DNA from: Rubritalea tangerina
GTDB lineage: Bacteria > Verrucomicrobiota > Verrucomicrobiia > Verrucomicrobiales > Akkermansiaceae
Length of the DNA stretch: 64,000 bases
NCBI RefSeq assembly: GCF_042683245.1
Contig: NZ_JBHUJB010000076.1
Span: 1 to 64,000, forward strand
Direction: 5' to 3'
Shown here: positions 42,404 to 50,700 of the stretch, in pieces
Layout: the number at the start of each line of letters is the position of its first letter
Position numbering within the stretch: position 1 is the stretch's first letter
Made by a program: the position numbers and the translations under genes
The notes under the pieces: generated by a model
Database searches by the model: none
Seen by the model: the letters and a program-made list of their open reading frames with translations, nothing else
What the model was told of the DNA's origin: nothing

Positions 42404-44992
42404 ATGTCGACCGACAATCCACATCAAGCTCTCGAGTTCGTCCCCCCTAGCGTAGATAAGCTAGGCGAGCTCCTTCCTGCATACCATTTTGAAAAGCTCA
42501 TCGCTAAAGGTGGCATGGGCGCCGTCTATAAAGCAACCCAAACTTCACTCGACCGCCCCGTCGCAGTCAAAGTGCTCCCCCCTGAGCTCGGTGAGTCTGA
42601 ATCCTTCCGTGAGTCCTTCGTCAAAGAAGCCAAACTCATGGCTCGCCTCAACCACCCCAACCTCATCAGCGTCTTCGACTTCGGGGAACTCGAGGGCATG
42701 CTCTATATCGTCATGGAGTTTGTCGATGGTGCCACCCTCTATGAAAAAACATACGGAGGCCACCTCGAACAAAAAGAAGCTCTCGAGGTCATCATCGCCA
42801 TCTGTAATGGCCTCGCCAATGCCCACGAAGCTGGCATCCTCCACCGCGATATCAAACCCGCCAATATCTTTATCACCGAAGCCGGTGTCCCTAAAATTGG
42901 CGACTTCGGCCTCGCTCGCCCATCAGGCGATACCGAAACTGGCGTAATCTTCGGCACCCCAGGCTACACCGCCCCCGAAGTCCTCTCCGCACCTGAAAAA
43001 GTGGGCCCAGCCACCGATATCTTTGCCGTCGGCATCATGCTCTATGAATTCCTCGCCGGTAAAATCCCCGGTGATATCTACGAGCCAGTGACCAAGTACG
43101 CCAAATGCGACCCCGTCATCGATCGACTCATCCGCAAAGCTATCGCCTCCAACCTCGCCCAGCGATACTCCGACGCCAGCGAGTTCTCAGACGACCTCCA
43201 AGAAATCCTGCGTAAGCTCAAAAATAGCTCAAAGACTGCCAGCTCAAAGCTCCAAACTTCCAGCCCGCAGCTTGCAGCTCCCGCCACCCCTGCTGCTAAA
43301 CCAGTGGCAGCCGGCTCCGCTGCCAAATCAAAAAAATCTCCAGTGCCTCAGCCTGCCGCCGCCAGCAGCGGTGGCGGAAATGCTCGTAACATCGTTATCA
43401 TCCTCGTCCTCCTCGGAGCCATCTATGGCGCACTCGAATGGAAGAAAAAACGAGAGGCCGATATCGCGAAAATCGAAGAACAAAACAAAAACCTCGAAAA
43501 GCTCGAAGTCAATAAAGCGGAAAAAGTCCCCAACTCCGCGCAACAAAAGCCTCAGAAGCCTAAAAAGCTCAGTGTAGACGAAATCCCTACCATCAAAGAG
43601 CTCAGCACCCTCGAACAACTTGCCCAACTCCGCAGTCGCCTCGCCTCCGGAGACCGCCCAGCGAGCGAAATGCCCAAAGATACCCTCCACCTCAACGGCG
43701 GAGAACGCTTCGTCCTCTTCATCGAAACTCCGATGACTTGGCACGACGCCGAGCTTTGGGCCCAAGAACATGGTGCCCAACTTGCAACCTTCTCATCCAC
43801 GACCGATGCCCAGAAAATTGCCAAGCTCATTCCTAGCGGTAGTTCAGCTTGGGTCGGCGCCGCCACTGCCGGCAACAAACAATGGGCATGGACAGATGGC
43901 ACCCCATGGAGTGACACTCTCGATATCCGTAAAACCTCTAAACTCGCATTCGCCCAGATCGATAGCGACCTCTTTGCCAGTGCCAAAAAAAGCTCTGACA
44001 CCTCAGGCTTCCTCATCGAGTGGAAAGCCGATGGCTCCACGCCAGATGCGCTCGCCGAACGCATGAGCCGAACCGCCCAGACCCTGGACTCACCAAACCC
44101 GATCTACCCACCAGGCTCACTCAACTTTGGCCAGCGTATCTATTACCTCTGCCCCCAGCCACTTACATTAGACGAAGCTAAAGAAGCTGCTGCCGCTGGC
44201 GGCGCACACCTCGCAACCCCGTCTGATGATGTAGAGCTAGCCTACCTCGCCGACCTCGTCACCAGCCACCTTCCATCTGGAAAAATGGCACGTATCGGTG
44301 GCCAACTCAATGGCTCCGAGTGGACATGGATCACCGGCGAAGAATGGAAAGACGCCTCATGGGATACCAACTACCCGAAAGAGAACGACTCCATCGCCAT
44401 CCTTGCTACCAGCCAAGGCCCATGGCGTGACGTCTCATCCCAAGAAGCACTCCCATTCACCCTCTTCGAATGGAGCGCAGATGCTCCAGCGACTAAAGCC
44501 GGCCCCACAGGACCAAAAACTGGCGCTACCACCTCTGACTTCTCCAAACTTCAGAAAAAAGCCGCCGAACTTATCGCTAAAGCAACCGAAAAACGTGAGT
44601 CCCAACACCAAGAAAATGTCAAACGACTCAAGTGGGACCTCGAATTCCACTTCAAAGGGCTCAGCAAAAATGAACAAGTCCGCCAAGCCTACCCGATCCA
44701 AGAAATTAAAAAATTGATCGATGGCGAAGACCGAATCAAAGAAAAAGTCGCAGGCATGGGCAATAGCGCCAAAGTGCAAAAACTCACCAACGACGCCTAC
44801 GATAAACAAGGACGCATCGATTCCGACTTCGAAGAACAAATCGAAAAAATTCGTATCGTCTATAACGAAAAACTCCGCGATATCATCAAAAACCTAGAGG
44901 CTAAGAAACAGCTCACCGCTGTCAAGGCTGCCAAAATGGCACTCAAATCCTCCAGTGCTGGCACGGAAAAATTCATCCAGCTCTTCAACTAA
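42404..44992 (+). CDS. Receptor-type Ser/Thr protein kinase with two C-type-lectin-like domains
   Basis: 862 residues. The N-terminal cytoplasmic kinase domain has the P-loop AKGGMGAVYKAT (34-45), the ATP lysine K56, HRDIKPANIF (147-156), DFG (167-169) and APEV, all intact. A Pro/Ala-rich linker leads to one membrane segment (about 327-345). Outside the membrane are two domains, about 431-545 and 574-690, each with the CTLD wording (WHDAELWAQEHGAQLATFSS, WVGAAT, WAWTDGTPW; and GGAHLATPSDD, WTWITGEEW). The cysteines of animal lectins are missing. A coiled coil (about 700-862) ends the protein. A PknB-type receptor that may sense a sugar or peptide ligand. Confidence 0.86.
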   Translation: MSTDNPHQALEFVPPSVDKLGELLPAYHFEKLIAKGGMGAVYKATQTSLDRPVAVKVLPPELGESESFRESFVKEAKLMARLNHPNLISVFDFGELEGMLYIVMEFVDGATLYEKTYGGHLEQKEALEVIIAICNGLANAHEAGILHRDIKPANIFITEAGVPKIGDFGLARPSGDTETGVIFGTPGYTAPEVLSAPEKVGPATDIFAVGIMLYEFLAGKIPGDIYEPVTKYAKCDPVIDRLIRKAIASNLAQRYSDASEFSDDLQEILRKLKNSSKTASSKLQTSSPQLAAPATPAAKPVAAGSAAKSKKSPVPQPAAASSGGGNARNIVIILVLLGAIYGALEWKKKREADIAKIEEQNKNLEKLEVNKAEKVPNSAQQKPQKPKKLSVDEIPTIKELSTLEQLAQLRSRLASGDRPASEMPKDTLHLNGGERFVLFIETPMTWHDAELWAQEHGAQLATFSSTTDAQKIAKLIPSGSSAWVGAATAGNKQWAWTDGTPWSDTLDIRKTSKLAFAQIDSDLFASAKKSSDTSGFLIEWKADGSTPDALAERMSRTAQTLDSPNPIYPPGSLNFGQRIYYLCPQPLTLDEAKEAAAAGGAHLATPSDDVELAYLADLVTSHLPSGKMARIGGQLNGSEWTWITGEEWKDASWDTNYPKENDSIAILATSQGPWRDVSSQEALPFTLFEWSADAPATKAGPTGPKTGATTSDFSKLQKKAAELIAKATEKRESQHQENVKRLKWDLEFHFKGLSKNEQVRQAYPIQEIKKLIDGEDRIKEKVAGMGNSAKVQKLTNDAYDKQGRIDSDFEEQIEKIRIVYNEKLRDIIKNLEAKKQLTAVKAAKMALKSSSAGTEKFIQLFN

Positions 44993-45005
44993 ATTTCACA
45001 TTATC

Positions 45006-45038
45006 AAGGCCTTGGATCAACCAAGGCCTTTTTATTTG
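45006..45038 (+). terminator. Intrinsic terminator between the two kinase genes
   Basis: A perfect 10-bp stem AAGGCCTTGG / CCAAGGCCTT with loop ATCAA, directly followed by TTTTATTTG, 13 bases after the stop of the first kinase. It separates the kinase genes into different transcripts. Confidence 0.9.
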
Positions 45039-45160
45039 CCGTCTTCAAATCTCCATTTGAAACGATTAGAAGCGAATCCTTGTTTTCATTTTCGGCAATC
45101 TAGTCTATCCTTGCCGCACACCTGACCTTAATCCCCCCATCCACTGCATGCGTACCGAGG

Positions 45161-47032
45161 ATGTCCCAAGGATTCACACCACCTACCCCAGAAGAGCTCA
45201 ACCCCTACTTTGATGGCTTCGAAGTCACTGACTTCATTGCCCAAGGTGGCATGGGAGCTGTGTTTCGTGCCACCCAAATCTCACTCGAGAGACCAGTGGC
45301 CATCAAGATCTTACCCTACGAACTCGGGCTCGATCCCCAGTTCAGCTCGTCCTTCGAAACCGAAGCGAAGGCCATGGCAAAACTTAACCACCCGAACCTC
45401 GTTCAGGTCTTCGATTTCGGTAATATCAATGGCATGCTCTATATCGTCATGGAGCTCGTACCAGGCCGATCACTCTTCGACTCAGCGCACGGCAAAAGTG
45501 TCGAAATGAGCGAGGCATGCCGCCTCATTGCAGCCATGTGCCGCGGCCTTGAACACGCCCACCAGTCTGGCCTTATCCACCGAGATATAAAGCCAGCCAA
45601 CGTCCTCATCGACGACCAAGCGCGCCCAAAAATCGTCGACTTCGGCCTCGCCCGCCCTCTCGATAACACCCACGAAGGTGGCACAATCTACGGTACCAAA
45701 GGCTACACCGCACCAGAGGTCCTCAATGACCCCAACAACATCGACCAACGTGCCGATATCTTCTCTGTAGGTGTGATGCTCTATGAGCTTCTCACAGGCA
45801 CCATGCCACCTCACCCCTACATCCCTGCTTCCACAATCAGTGACTCTGACCCTGAGTTTGACACCATCATCCTCAAGGCTATGCACCCGCAGCGAGAGTT
45901 CCGCTACCCCAATGCTGGAGAAATGGCCGAGGAGCTAGAAACCCTCGCCCAAAAACTCGAAGATAAAGCGAATCAAACAGGTGGCCTAGCCGGTCGCCCC
46001 GCAGCGATCGCTACTACCCAAAAAACAGCAAGCCTCCCAAGCCGCCCGATCCAAGTCAAGCAACCCAGCTCAGCCCCCATCGCGGCCATCGTCATCATCA
46101 GCCTCCTCGTCATTGGCGGACTCATCGGATTCTCCGTAATTTCCTCCAATAAAGCCGAAGAGGAAGAAGCGAATCGACTCGCCCAAATCGAAGAACAAAA
46201 ACGCATCGAGCAAGAAGAGGCCAATGCCAAACAAGCTTCTCTCAAAGCTCAACTCCTACGCGAAAGGAAAGAAAAAGAAGACCGCCTCGCCGAACTCGAA
46301 CGCGAAAGACGCATCCTCGAAGAAGATCGCAGAATCGCCGAAGAAGACCGCCTCGCTGAACTCGAAGAACAAAAAATTAAAGAACAAGAGGATGCTAAAA
46401 AACTCGCCGATATGCGCGCTGCTGCCGAAGCCGAACGCGCCGCAATCGAAGCCGAAAAAGCTGCCCTCGCCTCTAAATTTGACCACCTCAAGTTCATCGC
46501 CGAAATGCGCACACTCATCGCCAAAAATACCGGTGACACTATCTCGGAATACGATGCCAGCCTCCTCAAAAATATCGAACGCTTTATCCGTGAAGGGAAA
46601 CGCGCCGTCCGAAGACTCGACCGCAGCGAACGCCGTGCCGCGGAACTCGAGGCCGAAACCTTCTATGAGGAAGTCCTCAGCGCCGGACGCCTTCCCTCCG
46701 ATATCAATAAAGCTCCCGGTGCTCTCAAAAAACCACTCAGAGAATACGCACTCGAACAACGTGAAATCGATAAAGAATATGCCCCACAACTCAAACTCTG
46801 GCGCGAAACCTATGTCGGTAACTGTAAACTGAAATGCGATACCCTCGACGAAGTTGCTAACGAAGAATCCATCCTCTATATCAATAAAGAAATCGAACTC
46901 ACCGAAGACGAGTGGCAACGCATCCTCATCATCGCCAAAGGAGGCACTCCCGTTGAACCTGAAATCGAGGAAGCCCCTAAAGATAAAGAAAAAAAGAAAA
47001 CAGCTCAGAATAGCCGCAGAGCCAAAACCTAA
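45161..47032 (+). CDS. Ser/Thr protein kinase with coiled-coil extracellular region
   Basis: 623 residues. The kinase domain is complete: GGMGAVFRAT (29-38), K49, HRDIKPANVL (near 140), DFGLARP and APEVL. It is a close relative of the preceding kinase (shared wording throughout the N-lobe). A single membrane segment (about 306-326) is followed by a long Glu/Ala/Arg-rich coiled coil (about 330-445) and a mixed helical tail to the end. No lectin domains. The coiled coil may mediate dimerisation and hence activation. An out-of-frame ATG lies 13 bases upstream of the start. Confidence 0.88.
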   Translation: MSQGFTPPTPEELNPYFDGFEVTDFIAQGGMGAVFRATQISLERPVAIKILPYELGLDPQFSSSFETEAKAMAKLNHPNLVQVFDFGNINGMLYIVMELVPGRSLFDSAHGKSVEMSEACRLIAAMCRGLEHAHQSGLIHRDIKPANVLIDDQARPKIVDFGLARPLDNTHEGGTIYGTKGYTAPEVLNDPNNIDQRADIFSVGVMLYELLTGTMPPHPYIPASTISDSDPEFDTIILKAMHPQREFRYPNAGEMAEELETLAQKLEDKANQTGGLAGRPAAIATTQKTASLPSRPIQVKQPSSAPIAAIVIISLLVIGGLIGFSVISSNKAEEEEANRLAQIEEQKRIEQEEANAKQASLKAQLLRERKEKEDRLAELERERRILEEDRRIAEEDRLAELEEQKIKEQEDAKKLADMRAAAEAERAAIEAEKAALASKFDHLKFIAEMRTLIAKNTGDTISEYDASLLKNIERFIREGKRAVRRLDRSERRAAELEAETFYEEVLSAGRLPSDINKAPGALKKPLREYALEQREIDKEYAPQLKLWRETYVGNCKLKCDTLDEVANEESILYINKEIELTEDEWQRILIIAKGGTPVEPEIEEAPKDKEKKKTAQNSRRAKT

Positions 47033-47101
47033 CATTTTTTCTCCCCCTCCTCTTTTTATTCAAGACACCTCCCCCCCGCTGCGCTACACTCATAGCTACC
47101 T

Positions 47102-47731
47102 ATGAAACGCGCCCTCTTTCCTATTGTTATTGCCCTCTCGGCAATCCTCTCGTTTGGATACGCCGAGTACAGTACCCATAACCCCTACGCTCTCCAAGAC
47201 GGAGATATCGTCTTCCAGAGCGGACACCGTGGCCAAGCCAATGCCATCAAAGCAGCCACAAACTCAGAATGGACACACGTCGGTGTCGTTTTCAAAAAAC
47301 ATGACCAATGGTGGGTCCTTGAAGCCGTCCAGCCAGTCAAATTTACCAAACTCGAAGATTTCATCAAACGCCACCCGAAATCCTTCCACGCTCGCCGACT
47401 CAAAGACACCTCATCCATTAACGCTGCATCCCTCAGCCGCGCCGAACAATGGGCGAAACAAAATATCAGAAAAGACTACGACCTCAAATTCCTCTGGGAT
47501 GATAAAAAACTCTATTGCTCAGAACTTGTCTGGAAAGTCTACAAACACGCCGCCGATGTCGAGCTCTGTGAAAAGCGTCCCATGAAATCCTACAACCTCG
47601 AACATCCCACAGTCGCATCCCTGATCAAACAACGCTACGGAGACCTCAATAATCTCCCACTCGATTCCCCCGTCGTTGCCCCCTCAGACATCGCCGAGTC
47701 AGAACTCCTCGTCGAAGTCCCGAAAAAGTAA
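47102..47731 (+). CDS. YiiX/YebB-like NlpC/P60-type cysteine hydrolase
   Basis: 209 residues with a signal peptide (about 1-20). The permuted papain-like fold is recognisable from GDIVFQSG (about 33-40), the His in WTHVGVVF (near 58) and the Cys in LYCSELVWKVYK (near 140), the order His-then-Cys being typical of the YiiX family. Members are thought to be lipid- or peptide-hydrolysing enzymes of the envelope. The C-terminal 30 residues are Pro/Ser-rich. It sits between kinase 2 and UvrA with short gaps. Confidence 0.8.
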   Translation: MKRALFPIVIALSAILSFGYAEYSTHNPYALQDGDIVFQSGHRGQANAIKAATNSEWTHVGVVFKKHDQWWVLEAVQPVKFTKLEDFIKRHPKSFHARRLKDTSSINAASLSRAEQWAKQNIRKDYDLKFLWDDKKLYCSELVWKVYKHAADVELCEKRPMKSYNLEHPTVASLIKQRYGDLNNLPLDSPVVAPSDIAESELLVEVPKK

Positions 47732-47775
47732 AACTCCCCATTTGCTCTCTGCCAGATCACCGCTAAGCTCCCCCC

Positions 47776-50700
47776 GTGCCAGAGAATATCCCAGCCATCC
47801 AAATCCGAGGTGCCCGCCAACATAATCTCAAAAACCTCGACCTCGAAATTCCGACGAACCAACTTACCGTCGTCACCGGACCCTCTGGTTCTGGCAAATC
47901 CTCACTCGCTTTCCATACCCTCTACGCCGAAGGCCAAAGACGCTACGTCGAAACCTTCTCCCCCTACGTGCGACAATTCCTCGACCGCATGGATAAACCC
48001 ATCGTCGATCGCATCGATAACATCCCCCCTGCCATCGCGATCGAACAAAAAAATGCGATCCGCACCACCCGCTCCACCGTCGGTACCCTCACCGAACTCA
48101 ATGACTACCTCAAAGTCATCTACCCAAAACTCGCCCAAGCATTCGACCCCAATACAGGCGAAGAAATCAAGCCCGATTCCCCCACCTCTATCATCGAATG
48201 GGCCTACGAAAACCTCGCCCAACAAAACCTCCTCGTCCTCTTCCCAATCACTATCTCCGAAGGCGCAACCACCGCTGAAGTCTGCCACTTCCTTAACCAA
48301 CAAGGCTACCTCCGCGTCCTCAAAGACAATGCTATCCTGCGTACAGATGACACTCCTGACCAATCCCCTTGGAACGATTCCTCCGCCGTCGTCATCCAAG
48401 ATCGCATCAAACTCACCCCATCTAACAAGAAGCGGCTCCACGAAGCCCTAGAAGCTGCTCTCAACTTCGGCAAAGGACACTGCGCCCTCCATTTTAACGA
48501 GTCTGAAACCAAACACTTCTCTACAGAATGGAGAAACCCAAATACGGGCTTCACTCTACGCCCCCCCACAGCCTCACTCTTCTCCTTTAATTCCCCACTC
48601 GGTGCCTGCCCTGAATGCAGAGGCTTTGGCCGCATCATCGGTATCGACCTCAATAAGGCAATCCAAGACCCCACCCTCACCATCCGTGAAGGCGTCATTA
48701 AACCCTTCGAGGGCGAGCGCGGCGCTGAATGCAAAGATGACCTCATCAAATGCGCCAGAAAAAAGGGAGTCGACACCAATACCCCATGGCACCTCCTCCC
48801 CAAAAAAGATCGTGACTGGGTCCTCAAGGGTGAAAAAGGAAACGCCGATAAACTCTGGCGAGAGGGCAAATGGTACGGCGTCCGCGGCTTCTTCGATTGG
48901 ATGGAAACCAAAGCCTATAAAATGCACGTCCGCGTCTTCCTCTCACGCTACCGCGCCTACACCGAATGCCCCGAATGCAATGGTACCAGACTCAAACCTG
49001 AAGCTCTCTGCTTCAAAATTAACGGCAAGGCCCTCCCTGACCTCTGGCACATCCCTCTCGGGGAACTCAAACTTTGGTTCGATGCTCTCAACTCATCAAA
49101 CCTCACTCTCGAATCTAACAAGCACACCCAACAGTCGACTTCGCTCAAACATGCGATGTCCGAAATCACTAGCCGGCTTAGCTACTTGAATGATGTCGGC
49201 TTGTCATACCTCACTCTCGATAGACCCGCGCGCACTCTCTCAGGCGGTGAAATCGAACGTGTCAACCTCACCACATGCCTAGGTGCCGCCCTCACAAATA
49301 CCCTCTTCGTCCTCGATGAACCCACCGTCGGCCTCCACGCCCGCGACATCAATAAACTCATCAAGGTCATGCACAACCTTCGCGACAAAGGAAACACCGT
49401 CGTCGTCGTCGAACACGAAGAAGCCGTCATGCGCCATGCCGATAACCTCCTCGATATCGGACCAAAAGCCGGTGAACAAGGCGGTAATATCACCTTCCAC
49501 GGACCTCTCAAAGGCAACCTGAAGACGCTCATAAAGCAAAATCCTAACTCCGTTACCCTCCCCTACCTCACCGGCCAGAAATCCATCGACCCACCCGCTA
49601 AACGCAGAAAATCACGCAAAAAACTCACCATCAACGGCGCCCATAAACACAACATTAATAACCAAAATGTTGCGATCAATATCGGTAGCTTTAACTGCCT
49701 AACAGGCGTCTCGGGCTCAGGTAAATCAACACTCGCAAACGATGTCATCTACCTCAACCTCCTCAAGGCCTTCTTGCTAAATACCGAGGAAGACCCCGCC
49801 TTTATCAAATCCATAAAAGGCGTCGACCACATCTCAGGTGTCGAGCGCGTCGACCAATCACCACTCACCAAAACCCCACGCTCCACCCCTGCCGTCTATG
49901 CAGGCGCCTTCGACGCCATCAGAGAACTCTTCGCCCTAACAGAAGAAGCCGAAGAGAAAGGCATCAAAGCCGGATACTTCTCATTTAACTCAGGCGCCGG
50001 CCGCTGTGAACGTTGCTGGGGCAATGGCTTCGAAAAAGTTGAGATGCAGTTCCTCAGTGACCTCTACATCACCTGCCCTGAATGTGAGGGTTCGCGCTAC
50101 AATACAGCCGCACTCGAAATCACATTGCACGGCCACTCGATCGCCGACATCCTCAAACTCACTATCACCGAAGCTCTCACCTTCTTCGCAATACGTGACG
50201 GTGAACCCAAATCAAAATCCCTCACCCTCAAATCCAAAATAGCAAAGGCCCTCCAGCCTCTCGTCGATGTCGGACTCGGCTACCTCCGCCTCGGCCAACC
50301 ACTCAACACCCTCTCAGGCGGTGAATCCCAGCGCATCAAACTCTGCCAACTCCTCTCAAAAACTAAAAAAGTCACAGATGCCGGCCAACTTCTCATCCTC
50401 GATGAACCCACCACCGGCCTCCACTTCACCGACATCGAAAAACTCCTCCAAGTCTTCCAGTCCCTCGTCAATGCCGGACACACCCTCCTCGTCATCGAGC
50501 ACAACCTCGACGTCATCAAAGCCGCCGATCACCTCATCGAAATGGGCCCCGGCGCCGGTACCGATGGTGGCCAAATCGTCTTCACCGGCACCCCAGAAGC
50601 AATCCTCAATACCGAAACCCAAACCTCCCTCGCCCTCGCCTCCGACCAACAAGCCGCCAACCACTTCTCCCAATCAGCCAAATCTCGAAAATCCAAAGCC

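Noticed and set aside
46256..47035. Long minus-strand frame (259 codons) opposite the second kinase
   Set aside because: Phe/Gly-rich mirror of the Glu/Lys-rich coiled coil; the kinase frame is certain.
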